A stretch of 9,193 nt of DNA from Sva-07 sp035527095 (GTDB taxonomy: Bacteria > Actinomycetota > Acidimicrobiia > Acidimicrobiales > Ilumatobacteraceae), in assembly GCA_035527095.1 (NCBI GenBank), contig DATLBC010000027.1, positions 1-9,193 on the forward strand, read 5' to 3'. The number at the start of each line of letters is the position of its first letter. The stretch's first letter is position 1. A program made the position numbers and the translations under genes. The notes beneath the pieces are model-generated. The model was not told the origin of the DNA, searched no databases, and saw only the letters and a program-made list of their open reading frames with translations. Positions 1-6,168 of the stretch are shown piece after piece.

Positions 1-302
1 GTCTGCCAGGCATGGGAAGCAGCAGCAATAGCGGCCGAAACGCCTGAGACTCGCGTCGCAATCATCCGTACCGGGATCATCCTGTGCAACCAAGGCGGGG
101 TTCTCAAGAAGCTCACCCCGCTCTACCGGTTCCGCCTTGGCGGCATCGTGGGAAGTGGCGACCAGTGGGTCAGCTGGATCCACATCGACGACGAAGTCGG
201 AGCAGTCATCCACCTGCTCACGAACCACATTGTGGGTCCCGTCAACCTGACAGCACCGTATCCGGTGACCTATCGCGAACTCAACACGACGATGCTCGGA
301 GG
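1..302 (+). pseudogene. YfcH/TIGR01777-type NAD-dependent epimerase, truncated at the 3' end (5' end outside window)
   Basis: Read in frame from base 1, this gives about 100 residues typical of the TIGR01777 (YfcH/SulA-like) branch of the extended SDR family. Visible landmarks are the opening VCQAWEAAA helix, IIRTGIIL with a GG after it, the GSGDQWVSWIHIDDEV block at about residues 48-63, and GPVNLTAPYPVTYREL at about 78-93. In the family the NLTAP-PVT block is followed by some tens of residues of the DUF1731 C-terminal domain. Here similarity stops around base 295-302. The frame stays open to a stop at 904-906, but the added ~200 residues are Arg/Ser-rich out-of-frame translation of the next gene. 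The catalytic Rossmann N-terminus would lie upstream of base 1. I read it as a 3'-truncated gene. The breakpoint is placed by eye to within about 15 bases. Confidence 0.72.
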
Positions 303-1163
303 AGGAGGGTCGTCAGTCAGGCAGCGAGCCATCTCGACAACCTCGACGGACCCGTCGGTCGTCGGCACCGAGTCTTCGTCCACTGCGAGCACGCATTGGA
401 CGCCATGTGGAATGCACTCCTCGGCGATGCGGACTTCGGGCCCACGCACAAGGAACTTCGTCGTGCACGAGACCAGACAGAGGCGCTCGACTCGCCGATC
501 AACCGCGCCCAACTCGCGACGTGGCAGAGCGCGGTCCATCTGGTCAGCGGCGACTGGGCCGCCGCCGAAGCGGCGGCGCGCCGTGCGCTGGAGGATTCCG
601 TCGACACCACGTTCGATCTCTTCGCTACATCGTGTCTCTGCCATGCCCGGCTGCACCTCGGTGACCCGCACGCGGCCCTCCAACATGCAGATCGGCACCC
701 CCAACGCGACGGCGAACTCACGCACGGCAATCTCCTCGGGATCGCGGCCGCGATCGCACAAGTCCAAGGCGGCGATGCCAACAACGGCCTGGCCGCCATC
801 TCTCACATCCAGCGTCGGGCTCGCCAGGCTCCGTTCGTCATACAACGGGACGATGCCGCGATCGCGATCGCGTACATCGCGCGTCTCTTGCAGCACGACG
901 ATCTGACCATGCAGATCCTCGAAACCGGCGTCCTCGGGTACGGCCCGTGGATCGGACATCTCGTGCCCAAGATGTGTCGAGACCTCGGCATACCGCTCGT
1001 GGGGTACGCCAGCAGATCAGTTGCGGAACGCCAAGAGCGAAGCGTCTTCTACGGGACCGTCGCGAGTCGAGTACTGAGACAACTCTGTGAGCGGCAGTCG
1101 CCGAACAGCGCACCAGCTTCCGATGGACGTGACCTCCGATCAATCGAGCGCGAGAATCGGTGA
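303..1163 (+). pseudogene. C-terminal fragment of a helical-repeat (TPR-like) protein
   Basis: The coding-like frame here differs from that of the preceding epimerase. It runs to a TGA at 1161-1163 and gives about 285 residues with G/C-rich third positions. The protein is rich in Ala, Leu and Arg. It contains paired amphipathic helices of TPR type, such as a WQSAVHLVSGDWAAAEAAA segment and later SCLCHARLHLGDPHAAL and IAAAIAQVQGGDANNGLAAI. This resembles the C-terminal helical region of large actinobacterial ATPase-type regulators or cyclase-associated proteins, but I cannot name the family. No N-terminal domain, credible start or ribosome-binding site precedes it. The first in-frame ATG downstream of the junction is at 405, inside what looks like conserved sequence. 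The part of the same open frame before ~303 (84-302) is a shadow of the epimerase. Most likely this is a 5'-truncated remnant; a short expressed protein from 405 cannot be excluded. Confidence 0.5.
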
Positions 1164-1559
1164 ATCCAAGCGCCGAACCGCTAGGAATCGCGGTGGGCGG
1201 TTGACCCCGCATGTGCCGAATCGACGAGCACGGCGGCGCGCCGCGACGACTCAACCCGTCCCGAACCCGAACACCATTGCGGCGCAACACTTCGGCCCAT
1301 GTCGAGCACCCCGTAGTCATGGGCCGCGATTCGTCCGTAAGGGGGACGTCAACCGGATGGCCGGCCGAGGCCGGGCACCCGTCGTATGGTCTGACCTGGG
1401 AAGTCTCATCAGGGTGGTACGAATCGATTCTCACTGAGGGCCCACCATTCGTTGCCTCAACGCGGTGTATGGATCCGCGGCGGCCGATCAGGCCCGATCC
1501 CTTGGGGTGTCGGAACGCGATGCGATCTCCGACAGTCGCCGCCGCGGCCTCGCTGAGTA
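1164..1559. other. 396-bp stretch with no supported gene
   Basis: Open frames exist on both strands here, as expected in GC-rich DNA, but none has a recognisable domain, a convincing start with a ribosome-binding site, or a clean boundary. A short plus-strand run after 1438 (AAADQARSLGVSERDAISDS) looks mildly protein-like but continues into the antisense of the next gene. The stretch contains a perfect 10-bp palindrome, GAATCGATTC, at 1421-1430. There is also a small inverted repeat, CGTTG-CCT-CAACG, at 1450-1462. I found no tRNA, riboswitch consensus or insertion-sequence end. Lying beside two gene fragments, it may be decayed sequence. Confidence 0.5.
1176..1202 (+). terminator. weak possible hairpin after the TPR-like fragment
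   Basis: Thirteen bases after the stop there is AACCGC (1176-1181), which can pair with GCGGTT (1197-1202). Alternatively its inner ACCGC (1177-1181) can pair with GCGGT (1190-1194) across an 8-nt loop. No T-run follows. The stems are short, so this is a weak call. Confidence 0.22.
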
Positions 1560-1973
1560 TCAGTACCGATTGATCTCGAACACGGGGATCGTCCGCGGCG
1601 CAGCGGAGGCGACGTACTCGGCGAGTTGCGGTGTTGCCTCGGCTCGCCGCTGCACGATGACGGATGCCTCGTCGGCGGACAACTCGATCACCTCGGCTCG
1701 GTAGGTCTCGGTGGCCACCTCGACGTCGACGACGGGGTTCACTCGCAGGTTGAAGCACCACGCCGGGTCGGTGGGCGCGCCCTGTGCTGTGCCGAACAGG
1801 AGCATGCGATCGTCCTCGAACACCGGGATCAGCGGGATCTCGCGAACCTTGCCCGACTGTGCGCCGATCGTGTGGACGATCACCACCGGCAGGCCGCCGA
1901 AGCGGGCCACGACGCCGCGGTTCGCACGGAACTCGGCGATCACATCGGCGTTGAAGGAAGCCCAATCGCGCAT
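1560..1973 (-). CDS. Ddn-family F420-dependent nitroreductase/quinone reductase-like protein
   Basis: The product has 137 residues and belongs to the deazaflavin-dependent nitroreductase (Ddn, FDOR-A) family. It is close to the usual ~140-150 residue length. Members use reduced F420 to reduce quinones, nitroaromatics or unsaturated compounds, often near the membrane. Family landmarks are visible: TIGAQSGKVREIPL at residues 35-48, matching the TxGrkSGkpRttPL phosphate/F420-binding loop, and GAPTDPAWCFNLRVNP at 65-80, matching the GAPxhPaWyhNLraNP motif. The ending IPVFEI is also typical. I chose the ATG at 1973 because MRDWASFN begins family-like sequence, while the 76 residues of open frame upstream are Arg/Ser/Pro-rich antisense of the divergent gene. 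No Shine-Dalgarno precedes it. Instead a TANNNT box lies 7 nt upstream, suggesting a leaderless message. The true substrate is unknown. Confidence 0.87.
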   Translation of the reverse strand: MRDWASFNADVIAEFRANRGVVARFGGLPVVIVHTIGAQSGKVREIPLIPVFEDDRMLLFGTAQGAPTDPAWCFNLRVNPVVDVEVATETYRAEVIELSADEASVIVQRRAEATPQLAEYVASAAPRTIPVFEINRY

Positions 1974-1980
1974 CGCTCGA

Positions 1981-1986
1981 ACCGTA
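1981..1986 (-). promoter_or_regulatory. -10 element for a leaderless transcript of the Ddn-like gene
   Basis: On the minus strand the hexamer TACGGT (TANNNT type) ends 7 nt before the ATG at 1973. That spacing puts the transcription start at or next to the start codon. No purine-rich ribosome-binding site lies between, and no good -35 is visible. Confidence 0.5.
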
Positions 1987-2005
1987 TCGGTCCGACGCCG
2001 ACCGC

Positions 2006-2011
2006 TACGTT
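2006..2011 (+). promoter_or_regulatory. -10 element for a leaderless transcript of the PPOX-like gene
   Basis: The hexamer TACGTT (TANNNT type) ends 6 nt before the ATG at 2018, with no Shine-Dalgarno in between. This is the arrangement of actinobacterial leaderless promoters. The box lies only 19 bp from the opposing -10 of the divergent gene, so polymerases at the two promoters should exclude one another. Confidence 0.5.
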
Positions 2012-2017
2012 GCCGGG

Positions 2018-2440
2018 ATGAGCCCCGAGGAGATCGAGACGTTCCTGTCCGAACCGCGCGACGCCGTCCTGTCTGTCGTGCTGGCGTCGGGTCGGGCGAT
2101 GGGGACGCCGATCTGGTTCCGGTGGGCGGATGGCATCGCTCGCTTCCAGAGCCCGACGTCGTCGTCGAAGACCGCCGCACTGAGGGTGAGGGGTCGGGCA
2201 AGCCTGTGCGTTCACGACCAACCGCTCCCGCTCGCCCGCTACGTCACGCTGGAGGGCGCGGTACGTGAGGTCGACTTCGATCTCGAGGCCGATATCGCTT
2301 CGGCGGCGAGGCACTACCTGGGCGACGACGCCGATGCGTTTCTTGCCAAGATCGAACAGGCGTTGGCGGCGGGTCGGCAGTGGGCGAGTTTCGAGTTGGA
2401 TCCGACGACGGTGGTCGCGCGTTGCCAATCACTCAGCTGA
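2018..2440 (+). CDS. PPOX-class (pyridoxamine 5'-phosphate oxidase-like) split-barrel flavoprotein
   Basis: The 140-residue product matches small actinobacterial PPOX-like (FDOR-B) proteins, which bind FMN or F420 in a dimeric split beta-barrel. Features in order are an N-terminal helix with EPRDAVLSVV, then the strand pair GTPIWFRWADGIARFQSP (about residues 29-46), SSSKTAALR (48-56) corresponding to the S-xK-xxnLr cofactor phosphate-binding loop, and ASLCVHDQPLPLARYVTLEG (61-80). A helical segment, HYLGDDADAFLAKI, and a final strand, WASFELDPTTVVA, complete the fold. It starts at an ATG with no ribosome-binding site, fitting leaderless expression. It diverges from the Ddn-like gene, so two cofactor-related oxidoreductases share one small control region. 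Whether it uses F420, FMN or haem, and on what substrate, cannot be read from the sequence. Confidence 0.82.
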   Translation: MSPEEIETFLSEPRDAVLSVVLASGRAMGTPIWFRWADGIARFQSPTSSSKTAALRVRGRASLCVHDQPLPLARYVTLEGAVREVDFDLEADIASAARHYLGDDADAFLAKIEQALAAGRQWASFELDPTTVVARCQSLS

Positions 2441-2461
2441 TCTTCCTGCGGGTGGCACGGG

Positions 2462-2467
2462 TACTGT
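2462..2467 (+). promoter_or_regulatory. possible -10 element upstream of the acyl-CoA synthetase
   Basis: TACTGT (TANNNT) lies in the 48-bp gap after the PPOX-like gene. It ends 7 nt before an ATG at 2475, the same geometry as the two divergent promoters nearby. The predicted start site is about 2474, which would give the synthetase a leader of roughly 14 nt. Read-through from the upstream gene is equally possible. Confidence 0.4.
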
Positions 2468-2474
2468 CGAAGCG

Positions 2475-2492
2475 ATGAAGGGGGTCGTATGA
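2475..2492 (+). CDS. possible 5-codon leader ORF (MKGVV) overlapping the synthetase start
   Basis: ATG AAG GGG GTC GTA TGA reads as a five-residue peptide. Its stop overlaps the synthetase ATG as ATGA. The ATG would be the first codon of the transcript if the -10 box at 2462-2467 is used. The simpler reading is that AAGGGGG (2478-2484) only serves as the Shine-Dalgarno of the next gene. A chance ORF this short is common, so confidence is low. Confidence 0.2.
   Translation: MKGVV
2478..2484 (+). promoter_or_regulatory. Shine-Dalgarno of the acyl-CoA synthetase gene
   Basis: AAGGGGG stands 4 nt before the ATG at 2489, and this fixes the start of the synthetase. The two genes upstream have no such site. 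Confidence 0.7.
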
Positions 2493-4120
2493 GCGACGGG
2501 TTGAGTGAGAACTGGGCAACGTTGTGGGAGGCATTCGCCGAAGTTCAACCGGATCAGACGGCGGTCGTGGTCGGCGATGTGTCACAGACATGGCGGCAGC
2601 TCGACGACCGGGCCGCCCGACTCGCCTCGGGACTCGCAGCTCACGGTGCCGGCATCGGCACTCGGATCGCGCAGTTGATGTACAACTGCCCGGAGTATCT
2701 CGAATCGTCCTACGCGGCGTTCAAGCTCCGTGCCACACCGATCAACGTCAACTATCGCTACAAGGCCCCCGAGATCGCCTACATCTGCGACAACGCCAGT
2801 GCCGAAGTGCTCGTGTTCCACGGTTCGCTCGGCCCGCAAGTCGCCGATGCGGTCGCGCTGATGCCGACCGTGCGGGTGTTGCTCCAGGTCGACGACGGTA
2901 CGCCGCTCGTCGAGGGTGCCGAGTGGTATCACGAGCTCGTCGAGCGCTCCGAACCTGCTGCTCGCATCGAGCGGTCCGGCGAGGACACGTTGATGCTCTA
3001 CACCGGTGGCACCACGGGCAACCCGAAAGGTGTGGTGTGGCGCCATGTCGATCTGTTCGGGGCACTGGGATTCACGGCATACATGTCTGCCGGCATCGAG
3101 GTGCCGACCACCGCCGATGACGTCGGTCGTATCGCCGCCGAATTGCGCGCCGACGGCAAGAGTCCGGTGATGCTGTGCGCACCTCCGTTGATGCACGGCA
3201 CGGCGCTGTTCCTGGCGATCGGCGCATTCGTGATGGGGGGAAGCGTCGTCCTGCTCGGGAGTCGGTCGTTCGACGCGGACGAACTGTGGGACCTGGTGCA
3301 ACGACATCGGGTCACGCAGATTTCGCTCGTCGGCGATGCGTTCGCCCGGCCATTGAACGAGGCGCTCGACGCAGCCGAGGCCGACGGTGTGATCCACGAC
3401 CTGACCTCGGTCACGCGGATCGTGTCGACAGGCGCCACGTTGTCGGTCGATCAGAAGCGGGCATTCCAGCGTCGGCTTCCGAACGCCGTGATCATCGACA
3501 TGATCGGTGCATCCGAAGGCGGCCCCTACGCGATGTCGATGACGATGCCCGGTACCGAACCGCCCGAGACAGCCGTGTTCACCGCGCCGGCGAACGTCGT
3601 CACGATCGATCCCATGACCGACGAGGTGCTGCCGCGTGGGTCCGCGGTGCCGGGGATGCTTGCCGCGACCGGGCCCATGCCACGTGGCTACTGGGGAGAC
3701 GAGGCCAAGACTGCCGAGACGTTCCGCACCATCGACGGTGTTCGGTACACGGTGCCGGGTGACTTCGCGCTGATCGGCGACGACGGCATGGTGACGCTGC
3801 TCGGTCGGGGATCGGTGTGCATCAACTCCGGCGGCGAGAAGATCTACCCCGAGGAAGTCGAGGTCGCCGCTCGCAAACACCCGAGCGTGATCGACGCCAA
3901 CGTCGTCGGCGTGCCCCACGAACGCTTCGGTGAGACCGTGGTGCTCGTGTGTTCGGTCCGTGAACCGACCGACGCCGACGACATCATTGCCACCGTCAAG
4001 GCCTCGATCGCCGATTACAAGGCACCCCGCCGGGTCGTGTTCGTCGACGAGGTCTATCGCGCGCCGAATGGCAAGGCCGACTATCGCTGGGCCCGCGACC
4101 AGGCCCTCGCCGCCCCCTGA
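2489..4120 (+). CDS. Acyl-CoA synthetase, ANL superfamily, FadD19-like
   Basis: This is a complete 543-residue adenylate-forming enzyme. It activates a carboxylic acid with ATP and CoA to an acyl-CoA via an acyl-adenylate. The P-loop motif YTGGTTGNPKG is at residues 171-181, followed by VVWRH, a form typical of actinobacterial FadD19-type synthetases for long-chain, branched or steroid side-chain acids. GASEGG is at 340-345, the GDF block with its ATP-ribose Asp at about 424-426, and the hinge RGSVCINSGGEKIYPEEVE at 440-458. The catalytic lysine of the PNGK motif is Lys529. No signal peptide or membrane segment is evident, so it is probably cytosolic. The acid-binding region cannot be decoded by eye, so the substrate is open. 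It lies 48 bp downstream of the PPOX-like gene and may share its transcript or use the -10 box at 2462. Its end converges with the aco operon. Confidence 0.93.
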   Translation: MSDGLSENWATLWEAFAEVQPDQTAVVVGDVSQTWRQLDDRAARLASGLAAHGAGIGTRIAQLMYNCPEYLESSYAAFKLRATPINVNYRYKAPEIAYICDNASAEVLVFHGSLGPQVADAVALMPTVRVLLQVDDGTPLVEGAEWYHELVERSEPAARIERSGEDTLMLYTGGTTGNPKGVVWRHVDLFGALGFTAYMSAGIEVPTTADDVGRIAAELRADGKSPVMLCAPPLMHGTALFLAIGAFVMGGSVVLLGSRSFDADELWDLVQRHRVTQISLVGDAFARPLNEALDAAEADGVIHDLTSVTRIVSTGATLSVDQKRAFQRRLPNAVIIDMIGASEGGPYAMSMTMPGTEPPETAVFTAPANVVTIDPMTDEVLPRGSAVPGMLAATGPMPRGYWGDEAKTAETFRTIDGVRYTVPGDFALIGDDGMVTLLGRGSVCINSGGEKIYPEEVEVAARKHPSVIDANVVGVPHERFGETVVLVCSVREPTDADDIIATVKASIADYKAPRRVVFVDEVYRAPNGKADYRWARDQALAAP

Positions 4121-4122
4121 CC

Positions 4123-4153
4123 TGGTTCCCCAAGCCCGGGTCTCCGGGAACCA
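4123..4153 (+). terminator. hairpin terminator after the acyl-CoA synthetase
   Basis: TGGTTCCC (4123-4130) pairs perfectly with GGGAACCA (4146-4153) around a 15-nt loop, starting two bases after the synthetase stop. No T-run follows, as is common in GC-rich actinobacteria. Confidence 0.5.
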
Positions 4154-4163
4154 CCACCAATCT

Positions 4164-4205
4164 GCGATGAGCGAACTGTTCGTATGTGGTGGTCTCGCTC
4201 ATCGC
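4164..4205. terminator. 11-bp inverted repeat, probable bidirectional terminator between convergent genes
   Basis: GCGATGAGCGA (4164-4174) and TCGCTCATCGC (4195-4205) are perfect inverted copies around a 20-nt loop. They lie between the converging synthetase and VOC genes, 18 bases from the VOC stop, so the structure could end transcription from the aco operon on the minus strand. Another pair, ACCACCAC (4150-4157) and GTGGTGGT (4186-4193), is interleaved with it. An operator or structured RNA is a less likely alternative. Confidence 0.5.
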
Positions 4206-4222
4206 CGCGGCACTGCGCCTCG

Positions 4223-4699
4223 TCAGTCGAGGGCGGCGGCCCACCATTGCTCGAAGAACGCGAGTGCACCCGCCCGTGTCACCAGTTCGACGATCAGGCC
4301 GCTCGGTGGCTGGAGGTAGGTGAACATTCCGTACCCCTCGCCCGCAGCGGGATCGTTCTGCGCTCCGACCAGCGTCCAGCCGAGCGAGATGAGGCGGTCG
4401 GTTTCGGCCTGCACATCGTCGGACCACAGGCCGACATGATGGGCGCCCGGCGCCGTCGTGCCATCCCAGAACGTGCCCGGTGGGCCTTCGAGCAACTCGA
4501 TGTGTTGCGGGCCCTCCGCCGAGTAGGTGTACTTGAGGTGGATCTCCTGCAGGCCCTCCGTCGGGGTCCACAGCCCCTGAGCCGGGTTGACGCGGACCTC
4601 GGCCCACGTGACACCCATGCTGGCGCCGAGCTCGTCCATCGCGGTGTCGAGGTCGGGCACTCTGATGCCGACATGGAACATGTCCTGGTAGTCGATCAT
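4223..4699 (-). CDS. VOC (glyoxalase/bleomycin-resistance) superfamily protein, last gene of the aco-type operon
   Basis: This 158-residue protein consists of two beta-alpha-beta-beta-beta modules of the vicinal oxygen chelate fold. Likely metal ligands sit where the fold expects them: His9 in FHVGI, Glu68 in QHIELLEG, His88 (or His87) in HHVGLW and Glu138 in IVELV. This resembles the arrangement in methylmalonyl-CoA epimerase, glyoxalase I and related lyases. The ATG at 4699 overlaps the E2 stop as ATGA, which implies translational coupling to E2 and settles the start. The much longer open frame upstream is antisense or out-of-frame E2. Its position suggests it acts on the substrate or product of the dehydrogenase complex, for instance an isomerisation, lyase or detoxifying step on a 2-oxo or acyl-CoA compound. 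That is inference; the reaction is unknown. Confidence 0.85.
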   Translation of the reverse strand: MIDYQDMFHVGIRVPDLDTAMDELGASMGVTWAEVRVNPAQGLWTPTEGLQEIHLKYTYSAEGPQHIELLEGPPGTFWDGTTAPGAHHVGLWSDDVQAETDRLISLGWTLVGAQNDPAAGEGYGMFTYLQPPSGLIVELVTRAGALAFFEQWWAAALD

Positions 4700-6168
4700 C
4701 GTCGTGCACGCTCTGCGTCGAGCGCGGCTGGGTCGCCGAGCAGGTCGGCGATGGTCTTGCAGAATGCGGCGGCAGGTGCGCCGTCGAAGGCCCGGTGATC
4801 CCAGGTGAGGCTGAGCGTCAACCGCTTCGTGGTCGACAGCTTGGGCGCCATGCCCTTCTTCGCCTTCTTGGCCTTCGTGCCCACGACCACGTCGTCGCGC
4901 AGACGGCCGACACCGAGGATCGCGGTGTTCGGCGGATTGATCACCGGCGTGAACCCGTCGACGCCGTACATGCCCAGCGTGCTGACCGAGAAGGTCCCGC
5001 CCTCGAGATCGGTGAGGTCGAGCGAGCCGGCTCGCGCCGCCTCGGCAAGTCGCGACGATTCGACGGACAGCGTGTCGAGATCGAGCGACGCCGTGTCGCG
5101 GATGACCGGCACGATCAGCCCGCCGTCCAACGCAACGGCCATGCCGACGTGTGCAACCGGAAGCAGCGCGACGCCGTCGTCGGTGATCTGGGAGTTGACG
5201 AGCGGGTGCTCGCCGAGCGCACGAGCAGCAGCCGCGATGATGTAGTCCGTGTAGCTCGGTGCCGGCCCCGATCGCTTGCGTCGCTCGCGGTCGGCAACCA
5301 CGGCGTCGAGATCGGCATCCATGAACAACGTGAGCTGGGCCATCTGACGCAACGACTCGTGCATCCGCTTTGCGATCGTGCCACGCATCCCGCTGAGTCG
5401 GATTGTTTCGGATGGTTCCTGCAGCGCCGGGAGCAGGGTCGCATTCGGCTCTGACGGAGCCGTTGGCGCGCCACCGGCGATCAGACTGCGGACGTGGTGG
5501 GCGACGGAGTCCTTGGTGATGCGTTGCTCGATCGGGTCGATCGGAACCTCGGTGAGATCGACGCCGAGCAGGTCGGCGAGGGTACGCGCTGCGGCTGTGG
5601 CCGGTGCCGATGGGCCGGCGCCGACCGTTACGGGCCGGATGGGCTGCGTTCTCGGTGGGGGTGCCAGCGCCGGGGCCGCCGTGGCCGGCAGATCGTCGAG
5701 GTCGGCAGCGACGATGCGTCCGCCCGGCCCGGTGCCAGGAACCGTTCGGAGGTCGATGTCGCGCTCGACTGCGAGCCGTTTGGTGAGCGGTGATGCGACG
5801 ATCCGGCCGGTGTGGACCGCGGGGGGAGCGGCTGGGGCCGGGGGTGAGGCTGCCGAGGCATCCGAGGGGGGAGCAGTGGCCGCCGCGGCAGGTGCCACCG
5901 CCGCAGGAGCTGCCGATGCCGGTGCGTCTTCGCCGTCGTCGAGGAACCACCCGATGCGGTCGCCGCAGGCGAAGGTCTCGCCGACCTGACCGACGCGATG
6001 GAGCCGTCCGGCCGCGGCCGCTTCCACGTCGGTCTCCGTCTTATCGGTCTCGATCCGCAATAGCGGCTCGCCGGCGGTGATCGGTGCTCCGTCGTCGGCG
6101 AACCACTCGGTGATGGTGCCTTCCTCCATCGTCAGGCCGAGCTTCGGCATCAGGAATTCAGTCGCCAT
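4696..6168 (-). CDS. acoC: Dihydrolipoamide acyltransferase (E2) of a 2-oxo-acid/acetoin dehydrogenase complex
   Basis: The 490-residue E2 transfers the acyl group from its lipoyl arm to CoA and forms the core of the complex. The lipoyl domain is at about residues 1-78, with the lipoylated Lys43 in ETDKTETD. A long Ala/Pro linker (about 81-118) follows. A peripheral-subunit-binding domain is at about 124-158 (SPLTKRLAVERDID then GTGPGGRI). A second stretch at about 192-228 looks like another, divergent copy. The catalytic domain runs from about 253, with GTFSVSTLGMYGV at 391-403 and the active-site DHRAFDG giving His458 and Asp462. A Lys-rich segment, KAKKAKKG, is at about 432-439. The start at 6168 is supported by an AAAGGA ribosome-binding site and the family-typical MATEFLMPKLG. 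An upstream ATG at 6225 is not favoured. The gene overlaps AcoX by 11 nt and the VOC gene by ATGA. Acetoin specificity is inferred from the AcoX neighbour; pyruvate or another 2-oxo acid is possible. Confidence 0.9.
   Translation of the reverse strand: MATEFLMPKLGLTMEEGTITEWFADDGAPITAGEPLLRIETDKTETDVEAAAAGRLHRVGQVGETFACGDRIGWFLDDGEDAPASAAPAAVAPAAAATAPPSDASAASPPAPAAPPAVHTGRIVASPLTKRLAVERDIDLRTVPGTGPGGRIVAADLDDLPATAAPALAPPPRTQPIRPVTVGAGPSAPATAAARTLADLLGVDLTEVPIDPIEQRITKDSVAHHVRSLIAGGAPTAPSEPNATLLPALQEPSETIRLSGMRGTIAKRMHESLRQMAQLTLFMDADLDAVVADRERRKRSGPAPSYTDYIIAAAARALGEHPLVNSQITDDGVALLPVAHVGMAVALDGGLIVPVIRDTASLDLDTLSVESSRLAEAARAGSLDLTDLEGGTFSVSTLGMYGVDGFTPVINPPNTAILGVGRLRDDVVVGTKAKKAKKGMAPKLSTTKRLTLSLTWDHRAFDGAPAAAFCKTIADLLGDPAALDAERARR

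Noticed and set aside
84..302. First ~70 residues of the plus-strand frame that carries the TPR fragment, as its true N-terminus
   Set aside because: This part is the epimerase sequence read in the wrong frame: Arg/His/Pro-rich with no domain.
1405..1412. CTGATGAG on the minus strand as a hammerhead ribozyme core
   Set aside because: No GAAA partner follows at the required distance and the flanking stems do not form.
1450..1462. Integron attC-like site
   Set aside because: CGTTG-CCT-CAACG lacks the GTTRRRY/RYYYAAC core pairs, and no integrase or cassette array is present.
838..1965. 375-residue minus-strand open frame across the TPR fragment, the gene-less stretch and the Ddn-like gene
   Set aside because: Arg-rich with no recognisable motif. 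It overlaps the real Ddn-like gene on the same strand in another frame and lies antisense to the TPR-like fragment.
2582..3919. 445-residue minus-strand open frame opposite the acyl-CoA synthetase
   Set aside because: It is antisense to a complete enzyme with all motifs. The His/Arg/Asp-rich composition is typical of shadow frames in GC-rich DNA, and it has no domain or start signal.
4700..5950. 5' part of the long minus-strand frame that contains the VOC gene, as a VOC fusion protein
   Set aside because: This part is E2 read out of frame. The VOC start at 4699 with its ATGA overlap is the natural one.
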